From Candidatus Latescibacterota bacterium (GTDB lineage: Bacteria; Latescibacterota; UBA2968; UBA8231): DNA of 64,000 bases. Made by a program: the position numbers and the translations under genes. This document shows positions 1 through 10,135 of this stretch, piece after piece. The DNA lies in assembly GCA_022820485.1 (NCBI GenBank), contig JAJEFJ010000011.1, positions 92,979 through 156,978 on the forward strand, given 5' to 3'. The notes below the pieces were generated by a model that saw nothing but the letters and a program-made list of their open reading frames with translations, ran no database searches and had not been told where the DNA came from. Position 1 is the stretch's first letter, and every line of letters begins with the position of its first letter.

Positions 1-2291
<2,291 letters not shown>

Positions 2292-2372
2292 AATTTACTG
2301 CCGCAGCAATACTGGAGTTTTGCATTGCTTTTGATGTGGGCCTGTATTCGGTTGTTGAAGAGAATTTGAGTT

Positions 2373-2490
2373 TTCCGGTGGTTATAGCGGAGGGGAAACA
2401 CCTCTTCCCATTCCGAACAGAGCCGTTAAGCCCTCTTGCGCCGATGGTACTGCTGGGGTCGCCTAGTGGGAGAGTAGGACGCTGCCGGAT
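2373..2490 (+). rRNA. 5S ribosomal RNA
   Basis: About 80 nt after the 23S end lies a typical 5S RNA. Its 5' TCCGG pairs with a 3' CCGGA, and between them are the conserved CACCTCTTCCCATTCCGAAC loop and the later GGGAGAGTAGGACGCTGCCGG strand. The ends are set by the terminal helix and may be off by one or two bases. It closes the rRNA operon. Confidence 0.93.
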
Positions 2491-2495
2491 TTTTC

Positions 2496-2527
2496 AAAAG
2501 CCCATCCCTTTGGGGGTGGGCTTTTTT
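2496..2527 (+). terminator. Rho-independent terminator of the rRNA operon
   Basis: A 13-bp stem (2496-2508 with 2513-2525, one T-G wobble) has a 4-nt loop. The A-rich 5' foot pairs with the first part of the T tract, which runs 2522-2527. It sits 6 nt after 5S. Confidence 0.9.
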
Positions 2528-2545
2528 GTGTCTATGGAAAATACC

Positions 2546-2574
2546 TTGACAACGCCAAGGTAGGCCAATTAATT
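2546..2574 (+). promoter_or_regulatory. Likely sigma-70-type promoter for the EF-G paralogue
   Basis: A perfect -35 hexamer TTGACA (2546-2551) is followed after exactly 17 nt by TTAATT (2569-2574). It lies between the rRNA terminator and an AGGAGGAG ribosome-binding site at 2593-2600, so the gene has its own promoter. The -10 element matches less well than the -35. Confidence 0.6.
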
Positions 2575-2605
2575 AAGCACTTCTCTTAATTCAGGAGGAG
2601 TCAAA

Positions 2606-4675
2606 TTGAGCGAACAAACGAGGAATTTTTCTCTGTGTGGCCATAGCGGCGCAGGTAAAACAGCGCTGTCTGAGGCCATGTTATTCAACATGGGCGTCGT
2701 AAATCGCTTGGGACGCATTGATGACGGGACGACGACATCGGATTACGATTCGGCCGAGATTGAGCGCCAGATTTCGCTCAAGGTCTCTTTGCTGAATGGC
2801 CAGTGGCAGGATCATCACCTCAATATAATTGATACACCGGGGTATGCAGATTTTATCTCCGAGGCCAAGGCGGCACTGCGCGTGTCCGACGCGATGGTCA
2901 CTGTCGTCGATTCGGTTACCGGGATAGAGATCGGCACTGAGCGGACTTGGAATTTCGCTGCCGATTACAATTTGCCCCGGGTATTATTAATCAACAAGAT
3001 GGACCGCGCCGATGCAGACGCCGATCAGGTCTTAGAAATGCTTCAAGAGCGTTTTGGACGCCAAGTCGTGCCTTTGCAAATGGCGGTAAATCCCGGCGAG
3101 GGATTCAACCATATTGTCGATATGGTTGCGATGAGATCCTATACGTACCAGGATGGCAAAGCCACAGAAGGAGACATACCTGACGAGGTCCAGAGCCGCG
3201 CCGAAGAGTTGCGCGAGCAATTGGTAGAATCCATCGCCGAGACCGACGAAGAACTGATGGAGAAGTATTTCAGCGAGGGCGAACTGACCACAGAAGATAT
3301 AGTTGCTGGTTTGCGTCAGGCCGTGTTAGGGCGCGAAATTTTTCCAGTCTTTTTTGGAGATGCTTACAACAATGTCGGCATTGATCGGCTGCTGGACGCC
3401 TTGGTGCAGTATGGGCCGTCGCCGGCCGAAGCGGCAGGACTCAGATTCCAGGATGGCGAGGAACAGGAAGTTGAGCTTGAAGGTACAGCTACTGCGCCCT
3501 TGGCTGCTCTGGTGTTCAAGACCTTGGCCGAGCAGCACGTAGGTGAGCTTTCTCTGCTGCGCCTTTTCTCTGGAGCGATCAAGCCCGGCGCCGAAGTGGC
3601 CAACTCAAGCAAGCGCGCCGCCGAGCGCATTGGCCAGATTTATTACCTCAACGGCAATAAGCGGACCGAAGTCGCAAGTGCCGAGGCTGGCGATATCGTC
3701 GCCTTAGTCAAGCTCAAGAACACCCATACGACCGATACGCTTTGCGCCAAGGGCGCGTCGCTGCAACTTCCGGGCATTGCATTTCCAGAGCCGCTAATTC
3801 GCGTGGCTATTCACGCCAAGGAACAGGGCGGCGAGGATCGCGTCTCTACGGGGATTGCTCAGTTGCACGAGGAAGATCCGAGCTTCATCATGAAATACGA
3901 CGGTGAGGTCCGCCAAACGATCCTGCTGACCCAAGGAGAGTTGCATCTGGAAACTATCGTTAGCCGCCTGAAAGGGCGATTTGGCGTGGAGATTGAGATG
4001 GAGGTACCGCGGATTCCCTATCGAGAAACGATCCGCGGCAACGCTGATGCGCAATATCGGCACAAGAAGCAGTCGGGCGGACGGGGACAGTTTGGCGAGG
4101 TGTTTATACGCATTGCCCCTAAAGGGCGTGGTGAAGGTTTTGAGTTTCTCAATGAGGTCGTCGGCGGCAATATCCCAAGCAACTTCATCCCTGCGGTGGA
4201 AAAGGGGGTCGTCGAGACGCTGAGCGAGGGGCCAGTAGCCGGTTACCAAGTCATTGATGTGGCTGTTACTGTGTACGACGGTAAGCACCACCCGGTAGAT
4301 TCCGATGAAGTTTCTTTTAAGTTGGCCGGCTCCCACGCCTTCAGGGATGCCTTCATCAAAGCCAAGCCAGTTCTGCTAGAGCCTATTTACCAGCTAGAGA
4401 TTACGGTGCCCGAGGAATTTATGGGCGACGTAATGGGCGACCTCTCGTCGCGGCGCGGTCGGATCAGCGGCATGGACGCGGACGGCCATTTCCAAGTCAT
4501 CCGCGCTGAGGCCCCCTTAGCCGAAATAGACCGTTATGCCACGTTGCTGCGCTCCATGACGCAGGGCAAGGGATTCCATGCACAGCGATTCGACCGCTAC
4601 GAGGAAGTTCCCGGGGATATCATGGCTAAAGTCGTCGAAAACTCGCAAAAAAATAAGGGCAAAGAAGCAGCCTGA
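2606..4675 (+). CDS. EF-G-like translational GTPase (EF-G paralogue)
   Basis: This 689-residue protein has the EF-G layout: GTPase domain, domain II, then domains III, IV and V. The P-loop reads GHSGAGKT near residue 12, G3 is DTPG at 76-79 and G4 is NKMD at 130-133. Canonical EF-G carries AHIDAGKTT at the P-loop, so the GHSGAGKT form and the lack of the str-operon setting (no rpsL, rpsG or tufA nearby) point to the EF-G-like paralogue subgroup, whose precise role is unsettled. The start is TTG at 2606, chosen because AGGAGGAG lies 6 nt upstream and MSEQTRNFSLCGH matches family N-termini. The gene stands alone between two terminators. It could be the only EF-G of the genome, but I think a second copy in the str operon is more likely. 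Confidence 0.9.
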   Translation: MSEQTRNFSLCGHSGAGKTALSEAMLFNMGVVNRLGRIDDGTTTSDYDSAEIERQISLKVSLLNGQWQDHHLNIIDTPGYADFISEAKAALRVSDAMVTVVDSVTGIEIGTERTWNFAADYNLPRVLLINKMDRADADADQVLEMLQERFGRQVVPLQMAVNPGEGFNHIVDMVAMRSYTYQDGKATEGDIPDEVQSRAEELREQLVESIAETDEELMEKYFSEGELTTEDIVAGLRQAVLGREIFPVFFGDAYNNVGIDRLLDALVQYGPSPAEAAGLRFQDGEEQEVELEGTATAPLAALVFKTLAEQHVGELSLLRLFSGAIKPGAEVANSSKRAAERIGQIYYLNGNKRTEVASAEAGDIVALVKLKNTHTTDTLCAKGASLQLPGIAFPEPLIRVAIHAKEQGGEDRVSTGIAQLHEEDPSFIMKYDGEVRQTILLTQGELHLETIVSRLKGRFGVEIEMEVPRIPYRETIRGNADAQYRHKKQSGGRGQFGEVFIRIAPKGRGEGFEFLNEVVGGNIPSNFIPAVEKGVVETLSEGPVAGYQVIDVAVTVYDGKHHPVDSDEVSFKLAGSHAFRDAFIKAKPVLLEPIYQLEITVPEEFMGDVMGDLSSRRGRISGMDADGHFQVIRAEAPLAEIDRYATLLRSMTQGKGFHAQRFDRYEEVPGDIMAKVVENSQKNKGKEAA

Positions 4676-4695
4676 GTGACTTGCTTTTACCCGTT

Positions 4696-4739
4696 GCGAA
4701 GGGCGGTCGGCCAAAGCGGTCGGCGGCCCTTTGCTTTTT
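4696..4739 (+). terminator. Rho-independent terminator after the EF-G paralogue
   Basis: GCGAAGGGC (4696-4704) pairs with GCCCTTTGC (4726-4734), with a GGTCGG repeat in the loop, and a TTTTT tract follows (4735-4739). It begins 20 nt after the stop codon. Confidence 0.75.
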
Positions 4740-4763
4740 GTATTGCGCGGGGTTTTTTTATCT

Positions 4764-4786
4764 TAATACTGTCATAGAAAACAGTC
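4764..4786 (+). promoter_or_regulatory. LexA-type SOS box overlapping a -10 element, upstream of yebC-ruvCAB
   Basis: The sequence TACTGTCATAGAAAACAGTC (4767-4786) contains CTGT-N8-ACAG, the core of the Proteobacterial LexA box. It overlaps a TAATAC -10-like hexamer at 4764-4769, the usual geometry for LexA repression. A -35 partner is weak: TTGTAT at 4738 has a 20-nt spacer and TTGCGC at 4743 a 15-nt spacer. The downstream operon holds all three Holliday-junction genes, and ruvAB is a known LexA target in E. coli. That this organism's LexA reads this motif is an inference. Confidence 0.6.
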
Positions 4787-4858
4787 GACTTTCTCCGAAC
4801 GGTGCTTCTGCTTTGAGTAGTGAGAGTTCGGGCGGGGATTGGTAAGGAGATACAGCCG

Positions 4859-5617
4859 ATGTCTGGCCACTCCAAATGGAGTACAATCAAGCGCAAAAAA
4901 GGTGCCAACGATGCCAAGCGCGGCAAAATTTTTACGAAGTTGATCCGCGAGATTTCAGTGGCGGCCCGCAGCGGAGGTGATGAAGGGGCCAATCCAAGTC
5001 TGCGCACGGCAGTCCAGAATGCCAAAGCGGCCAATATGCCCGCAGCAACTATTGAGCGCGCCATACGCCGAGGCACTGGCGACGAGCCGGGGGCGATATA
5101 CGAGGAAGGACTCTTTGAAGGCTATGGCCTCGGTGGGGTGGCCATCATCGTCGAAACCTTATCGGACAACCGCAACCGCACGGTTTCCGAAATTCGCCAT
5201 GTATTTACTAAATACAACGGCAACCTCGCAGAGAGTGGGGCGGTAGCTTGGATGTTTGAACACAAGGGCGTTATCGAAGTAGAAAAGGCCAATGTCTCCG
5301 AAGACGACCTCCTACTGGCGATCGTAGATGCCGGAGGTGAGGATATCCAAGATGGCGACCAAGTCCACGAAGTAACGACTCCAGTTGCCGACTTGGAGCC
5401 GGTTAAAAAGGCACTAGAGGACAACGGCATTGCCTTCGCCCAAGCGACGTTGGCTTGGATGCCCAAACGCGAAACCATGCTCGAAGTACAAGGCGAAGAG
5501 GCCGAGAAAATTATCCGCCTCCTCGAAGCATTGGAGGATCTAGACGACGTACAGAAGGTCTTTTCCAATTTCGACCTCCGCGAAGACGAGCTCGAAAAAC
5601 TCATGGCTCAGGCCTAG
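4859..5617 (+). CDS. yebC: YebC/PmpR family (TACO1-type) translation or transcription factor
   Basis: The product is 252 residues and opens MSGHSKWSTIKRKKGAND, the signature N-terminus of the YebC/TACO1 family. It keeps the family length and the C-terminal acidic region. Family members have been reported as transcription regulators and, for mitochondrial TACO1 and some bacterial homologues, as factors that help ribosomes through difficult sequences such as proline stretches. The start is ATG at 4859, with TAAGGAGA 8 nt upstream; a longer in-frame reading from 4820 lacks family similarity. It is the first gene behind the SOS-like promoter, with ruvC 12 nt downstream. The yebC-ruvCAB order is common in bacteria. 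Confidence 0.95.
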   Translation: MSGHSKWSTIKRKKGANDAKRGKIFTKLIREISVAARSGGDEGANPSLRTAVQNAKAANMPAATIERAIRRGTGDEPGAIYEEGLFEGYGLGGVAIIVETLSDNRNRTVSEIRHVFTKYNGNLAESGAVAWMFEHKGVIEVEKANVSEDDLLLAIVDAGGEDIQDGDQVHEVTTPVADLEPVKKALEDNGIAFAQATLAWMPKRETMLEVQGEEAEKIIRLLEALEDLDDVQKVFSNFDLREDELEKLMAQA

Positions 5618-5629
5618 TAGGGCTTCGCT

Positions 5630-6169
5630 TTGCTTGTCCTTGGAGTAGATCCCAGCAGCACGAGCACGGGCTACGGCTTCGTCGAATACAGCAGGCGCAA
5701 GGCTCGCTATGTTGACTGCGGTTGTATTCGCTCTAAGGAAGATGCGTTTGAGGATCGGCTGGTGTACATGTTCGATGAGATGACGCGGCTCATCGGCGAA
5801 TACGCCCCAGATGAGGGCGCGATCGAAACTACTTTTTTTGGCAAGGACGCCACCGCGGCGGCCAAGCTGGGCCAAGCGCGAGGTTGTCTGATCATCGCCA
5901 TGCGCAAAGCCGACTTGCCCATTGCCCACTATACGCCGACGATGGTTAAAAAATCAGTGACCGGAAATGGCCAAGCCACCAAGCAACAGGTACAATTCAT
6001 GGTAACCCGCAGTTTGGGTCTGGAGGAACGGCCCAAGCCTCTTGATGCATCAGACGCCTTGGCTATCGCGCTATGCCACACCCAGCAGTCCGGCCGGGTT
6101 TTAAGCGAGGGCCGAGGACAGCGCAAGCCCGAGATAGAGGCTTTGCTCAGCCGCATGGTCCGGCGTTAG
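5630..6169 (+). CDS. ruvC: Holliday junction resolvase RuvC
   Basis: This 179-residue protein belongs to the RuvC family of RNase-H-fold endonucleases that cut Holliday junctions during recombinational repair. It opens MLVLGVDPSSTSTGYGF, where D7 is the first catalytic acidic residue. The ETTFFGKDATAAAKLGQARG segment supplies the second, and DASDALAIALCH near the C-terminus supplies the last acidic pair. The length is typical. The start is TTG at 5630, which places GVDPS at the usual distance; no ATG fits. It lies 12 nt after yebC and 8 nt before ruvA, so all three subunits of the resolvasome are co-transcribed, unlike E. coli, where ruvC is transcribed separately from ruvAB. Confidence 0.96.
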   Translation: MLVLGVDPSSTSTGYGFVEYSRRKARYVDCGCIRSKEDAFEDRLVYMFDEMTRLIGEYAPDEGAIETTFFGKDATAAAKLGQARGCLIIAMRKADLPIAHYTPTMVKKSVTGNGQATKQQVQFMVTRSLGLEERPKPLDASDALAIALCHTQQSGRVLSEGRGQRKPEIEALLSRMVRR

Positions 6170-6177
6170 GTATATCC

Positions 6178-6768
6178 GTGATAATACACCTGCGCGGCAC
6201 ACTCCTATCCAAATCACCTACCTATGCCGTCGTCGACGTCGGGGGCGTGGGTTATGGCTTAGCCATATCCCTGATTACTTTCGACCAACTACCCCCAGCC
6301 TCCGAGGCGGTCCATTTGTCTACCTATCTCTACGTGCGCGAAGACCGCATGGAGCTTTTCGGCTTTGCCAATGAGAAAGAGCGGGAGATCTTCGAGTTGC
6401 TGATCGGCGTTTCGGGCATCGGTCCTCATTCGGCGTTGACCGTGCTGTCGGGCATGACCCTGCGCGATTTGCAGGAGGCCATCTTGCAAGAGCGCGTAAC
6501 CGAACTGACGGCGATCAAGGGCATTGGTCGCAAGACTGCGGAACGCTTGGTGCTCGACCTAAAGGACAAGGTCCACTTGAGTGCCCCGGTGACCGGCGAA
6601 GCGGCCTCGGAGGCCAAACCTGGCGCAACCGACGAAGCGGCAAAGGCTCTGATGACGTTAGGATACGCAGCGCCTGCCGCGCGCCAAGCGGTGCGTAGGG
6701 CCGTCGAAAAGCACGGCACCGACCTGAGTGTGCAACAGCTAATCAAACTGGCCCTCAAGGAGCGCTGA
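6178..6768 (+). CDS. ruvA: Holliday junction branch migration protein RuvA
   Basis: This 196-residue protein forms the tetramer that binds four-way junctions and recruits the RuvB motor. The N-terminal OB-fold begins IIHLRGTLLSKSPTYAVVDVGGVGYGL. The helix-hairpin-helix segments GVSGIGPHSALTVLSG and IKGIGRKTAERLVLDLKDK follow at about residues 75-125. The C-terminal RuvB-interacting domain (AAKALMTLGYAAPAARQAVRRAV) is present. The start is GTG at 6178, giving MIIHLRGTLL, which aligns with the family MIGxLRG. An upstream in-frame ATG at 6073 lies inside ruvC and adds non-homologous sequence. Confidence 0.96.
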   Translation: MIIHLRGTLLSKSPTYAVVDVGGVGYGLAISLITFDQLPPASEAVHLSTYLYVREDRMELFGFANEKEREIFELLIGVSGIGPHSALTVLSGMTLRDLQEAILQERVTELTAIKGIGRKTAERLVLDLKDKVHLSAPVTGEAASEAKPGATDEAAKALMTLGYAAPAARQAVRRAVEKHGTDLSVQQLIKLALKER

Positions 6769-6778
6769 AGGCTCGGCT

Positions 6779-7804
6779 ATGGACCATCGACCCATAGATC
6801 CTAGTGGTGGAGACGACGACCTTCAGTTCGACAATACGCTGCGTCCTCAGTCCCTGGCCGAGATGCTCGGCCAGGAGAAGACCAAGCAGCAGCTTGGCAT
6901 TGCCATTGAAGCTGCCCGGCAGCGCGGCGAAGCCATGGATCACGTGCTGCTATACGGTCCGCCCGGTCTGGGCAAGACGACGCTTGCCTACGTGATCGCC
7001 AAAGAGCTAGGCGTTGAAATCTATCCCACGTCAGGGCCATTGCTCGAGCGTCCGAGCGATCTGGCTGGCATGCTCACGACCATGGAGCCACGCGACGTGC
7101 TCTTCATTGACGAGATTCACCGCGTCAACCGCGTGGTCGAGGAATACCTGTACTCGGCGATGGAGGACTTCAAAATTGACATCATCATCGACCAAGGTCC
7201 GGCGGCCCGCTCGGTCAGCGTACCGTTGGAGCCTTTTACCTTAATCGGGGCCACGACGCGCCAAGGCTTGTTGACTTCGCCGATGCGCGCGCGCTTTGGG
7301 CTTATTGCCCATCTCGACTACTACTCGGTCGCCGAACTCGCCGCGATCGTCAAGCGCGATGCTCGCCTACTGGATTTATCGGTCTCAGAGTCGGGCGCGA
7401 TGGAACTTGCCCGTCGCTCCCGCGGCACGGCGCGGATTGCCAAGCGCTGGCTGCGCCGCGCGCGCGATTTTGCCCAAGTGGAAGGCGAAGGCAAGATCGA
7501 TGCCGAGGTGGTGCAAAAGGCACTCGTCATCCAGGATGTCGATGAGATGGGGCTCGATAAGATGGATATCACGTTGCTGCGGGCCATTATTGAAAGATTT
7601 AACGGAGGCCCGGTCGGCCTAAGCAATCTGGCCGCCACAATCGGCGAGGAGGCCGAGACAATCGAGGAAGTGGTCGAGCCTTATTTGATCAAAGAAGGGT
7701 TTATTAAGCGCACCCCCAAGGGCCGCGTAGCCATGCCGCGAGCTTGGGAGCGCCTTGGTTTTGAGCCACCACCAAGCCCCGGCGAGCAATTGGAGCTTCT
7801 ATGA
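6779..7804 (+). CDS. ruvB: Holliday junction branch migration ATPase RuvB
   Basis: This 341-residue AAA+ motor drives branch migration with RuvA. Visible motifs are Walker A GPPGLGKT (residues 60-67), Walker B LFIDEIH, sensor 1 TLIGATTRQG, an arginine-finger region SPMRARFG, and the C-terminal winged-helix DNA-binding domain with PRGRVAMPRAWERLG-like sequence (here TPKGRVAMPRAW). The length matches the family. It starts 10 nt after ruvA, and its stop overlaps the tsaB start (ATGA at 7801). Expression probably follows the SOS-like promoter in front of yebC. Confidence 0.98.
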   Translation: MDHRPIDPSGGDDDLQFDNTLRPQSLAEMLGQEKTKQQLGIAIEAARQRGEAMDHVLLYGPPGLGKTTLAYVIAKELGVEIYPTSGPLLERPSDLAGMLTTMEPRDVLFIDEIHRVNRVVEEYLYSAMEDFKIDIIIDQGPAARSVSVPLEPFTLIGATTRQGLLTSPMRARFGLIAHLDYYSVAELAAIVKRDARLLDLSVSESGAMELARRSRGTARIAKRWLRRARDFAQVEGEGKIDAEVVQKALVIQDVDEMGLDKMDITLLRAIIERFNGGPVGLSNLAATIGEEAETIEEVVEPYLIKEGFIKRTPKGRVAMPRAWERLGFEPPPSPGEQLELL

Positions 7805-8499
7805 GCGCGAATGGCCACGACGTGATTCTGGCATTGGACACGGCCACCCCGGTCGGCAGCGTGGCACTCTGCGCGGCAGCAGGGATCGTCGTCAGCCGCT
7901 ATTTCGACGTGGGATTGCAGCATTCACAGCGGCTCTTCGGCGAGGTAGAGGCAGCACTAGAGGCCGCAGACATGGATGTCGAGGGAGTACGGGCCGTAGC
8001 CGTCGCGATTGGGCCAGGGTCGTTTACTGGCCTGCGGATCGGGCTGAGTGCAGCTAAGGGCTTGTGTTTGGCTGCGGGCAAGGATTTAGTGACCGTTTCA
8101 ACGCTGGAAGCACTCGCTGCTCGTCTGCCCTTTGCCCACGTGCCTGTTTGTACTGTCCTCGACGCGCGCAAGCGCGAGGTCTATGCCGCGCTATACGACA
8201 CGGCGACGGGCGTGCCGGTCGAATTGGTACCGCCCCGGGCCATCGCGCCAGCGCAGTTGGCCCAAGAGCGGGCCAACGCAGCGACGATTTACACCGGAGA
8301 CGGAGCCACGGCCTATCGGGATCTGTTGGCGGACAATTCGACCGCGCAATTTGCCCCCCTGCCTTGCGCTCGTCCCGACGCCGGGACTATTGGCTGGCTG
8401 GCGCTGTCCAAGCTGGAGAGGGGCCAGACTGCGGACTTGGATTCAGTGGAACCTGAATACTTGCGCTCGCCCGATGCTCGTCCTCTAGCGCGGGCATGA
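7801..8499 (+). CDS. tsaB: tRNA threonylcarbamoyladenosine synthesis protein TsaB
   Basis: This 232-residue ASKHA-fold protein is the TsaB partner of TsaD and TsaE in making t6A37 on ANN-decoding tRNAs. The N-terminus ILALDTATPVGSVALC and the segment VAVAIGPGSFTGLRIGLSAAKGL (residues ~62-84) are the family hallmarks. It is a pseudo-enzyme-like regulator of TsaD, with the short C-terminal half typical of TsaB. The start ATG at 7801 overlaps the ruvB stop by 4 nt and its own end overlaps rimI by 4 nt, which implies translational coupling. tsaD and tsaE are not in the window. Confidence 0.93.
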   Translation: MSANGHDVILALDTATPVGSVALCAAAGIVVSRYFDVGLQHSQRLFGEVEAALEAADMDVEGVRAVAVAIGPGSFTGLRIGLSAAKGLCLAAGKDLVTVSTLEALAARLPFAHVPVCTVLDARKREVYAALYDTATGVPVELVPPRAIAPAQLAQERANAATIYTGDGATAYRDLLADNSTAQFAPLPCARPDAGTIGWLALSKLERGQTADLDSVEPEYLRSPDARPLARA

Positions 8500-8951
8500 G
8501 CGACGAGAGTCGCTTCGTTTCGCTAGGGCTGATCCACCTACATCGCTTGATGGAGATCGAGCGAGTCTCTTTCGCCAATCCGTGGGGCAAGGCCGATTTT
8601 TGCTATTTACTTGCAGATAGAGATGCCCTGTGTTTGGGGCTTTTGCACCGCGGCGAGCTGATCGGCTACGCGCTGGGTTATTGCGCCGGTGGCGATTTTC
8701 ACCTCGCCAGCCTCGCAGTGGTTCCGGCATATCGGAACCAAGGATGGGGTGGGCAGTTGTTGGGGCAGATATTGCGCTTAGCCGCAGCGCAGGGCGCTAG
8801 TTGTTGTGCGCTTGAGGTGCGCTCGGCAAATCGGGCCGCGCGAGCGCTCTATTGCAAGGCGGGGTTTCGGATCGTAGGGCGGCGGGTGGCGTACTACAGC
8901 GATCCTCCGGACGACGCCGTTTTAATGGAACGCAACATAGAGATTTTGTAA
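8496..8951 (+). CDS. rimI: Ribosomal-protein-alanine N-acetyltransferase RimI
   Basis: This 151-residue GNAT acetyltransferase resembles RimI, which acetylates the N-terminal alanine of ribosomal protein S18. The acetyl-CoA-binding motif RNQGWG is at residues 80-85, preceded by the beta-4 strand LASLAVVPAYR, and the EVRSANRAARALYCKAGFR segment is typical of RimI. The tsaB-rimI order is widespread, which strengthens the assignment over a generic GNAT. The start ATG overlaps the tsaB stop in ATGA. It is the last gene of the ruv-tsaB run. Confidence 0.88.
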   Translation: MSDESRFVSLGLIHLHRLMEIERVSFANPWGKADFCYLLADRDALCLGLLHRGELIGYALGYCAGGDFHLASLAVVPAYRNQGWGGQLLGQILRLAAAQGASCCALEVRSANRAARALYCKAGFRIVGRRVAYYSDPPDDAVLMERNIEIL

Positions 8952-9017
8952 TTTATTTATTATACTCTAACTTTTTCTAGCACAAGCCGAAGCCCATAAC
9001 AGCAGAAGAGGGACGCG

Positions 9018-10127
9018 ATGGCTGAAGTAATTCTGAAGAATATCCGCAAAGTGTACGACAAAGAAGTGGTAGCGGTGGACGACGCCAATATCGAGATCAA
9101 GGACAAAGAATTCGTGGTACTAGTCGGCCCTTCGGGCTGCGGCAAGTCCACGACGTTGCGAATGATCGCCGGGCTTGAGGAAATCACCGCCGGCGAGATT
9201 TCGATAGATGGAACGATCGTCAACGACGTGCCCCCCAAGGACCGCGATATCGCCATGGTATTTCAGAATTACGCGCTCTATCCGCACATGAGCGTCTATC
9301 AAAACATGGCCTTTGGACTCAAGCTGCGGAAATATGCCAAAGACGAGATTGAGGCGCGGGTGCAAGAAGCAGCCGATATACTCGGCATCCAAGAATTGCT
9401 AGAGCGCAAGCCCAAAGCGCTTTCGGGCGGTCAGCGCCAGCGCGTGGCAGTGGGGCGCGCCATTGTCCGCAAGCCCAAGGTATTCCTCTTTGACGAACCG
9501 CTCTCCAACCTCGACGCCAAGCTGAGGGTGCAGATGCGCACCGAGATCAGCAAGTTGCACACCCGCCTAGGGGCCACCATGGTGTACGTGACGCACGACC
9601 AAGTCGAGGCCATGACCATGGGAGACCGCATCGTGGTCATGCGCGATGGCCTAATCCAGCAAATCGACAAACCCCTCCATCTCTACAATAAACCCGTCAA
9701 CCAATTCGTCGCCGGTTTTATCGGCAGCCCCTCCATGAACTTCATCCGCGGCACGCTGACCTCCAACGGCAGCGGTCTAGTCTTCGACGAAGGCAATGTG
9801 CAACTCTCCCTGCCCGCCGGCCACGGCGACCAGCTAGGCAGCCACTTGGGTCAGGAAGTGACGCTGGGCATCCGCCCGGAAGACATCCACGACCCGGATA
9901 CTATTGGCCGCAATGTCGAGACCGTCGAAATTGCTGCCAAGGTCGAAGTGGTCGAACCGATGGGCAACGAGGTCTTTCTCAATCTGACCACCGGCAAGAC
10001 CGCTTTTGTCGCCCGTGTCGATCCGCTGCACATGCCGCAAGTTGACCAAACGGTGCGGTTGGTCGTCGAGATCGACAAAGCCCACTTTTTTGCTCTGGAC
10101 AACCAAGAGAGCCTGTTGCAGAAATAG
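9018..10127 (+). CDS. ABC transporter ATP-binding protein, MalK/UgpC/MsmK family
   Basis: This 369-residue ATPase has the full CUT1 carbohydrate-importer layout: Walker [10 protein letters not shown] (37-45), Q-loop [17 protein letters not shown], signature [15 protein letters not shown], Walker [16 protein letters not shown]-loop [10 protein letters not shown], then a C-terminal TOBE/OB regulatory domain. The family energises importers for maltose, sn-glycerol-3-phosphate and other sugars, and one copy often serves several permeases. No sugar permease or binding protein lies nearby, so it may be a shared ATPase. It follows rimI after 66 nt that include an AT-rich stretch with TATACT at 8961-8966, and it precedes holB by 8 nt. 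The substrate cannot be told from sequence. Confidence 0.93.
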   Translation: MAEVILKNIRKVYDKEVVAVDDANIEIKDKEFVVLVGPSGCGKSTTLRMIAGLEEITAGEISIDGTIVNDVPPKDRDIAMVFQNYALYPHMSVYQNMAFGLKLRKYAKDEIEARVQEAADILGIQELLERKPKALSGGQRQRVAVGRAIVRKPKVFLFDEPLSNLDAKLRVQMRTEISKLHTRLGATMVYVTHDQVEAMTMGDRIVVMRDGLIQQIDKPLHLYNKPVNQFVAGFIGSPSMNFIRGTLTSNGSGLVFDEGNVQLSLPAGHGDQLGSHLGQEVTLGIRPEDIHDPDTIGRNVETVEIAAKVEVVEPMGNEVFLNLTTGKTAFVARVDPLHMPQVDQTVRLVVEIDKAHFFALDNQESLLQK

Positions 10128-10135
10128 GGATTGGC

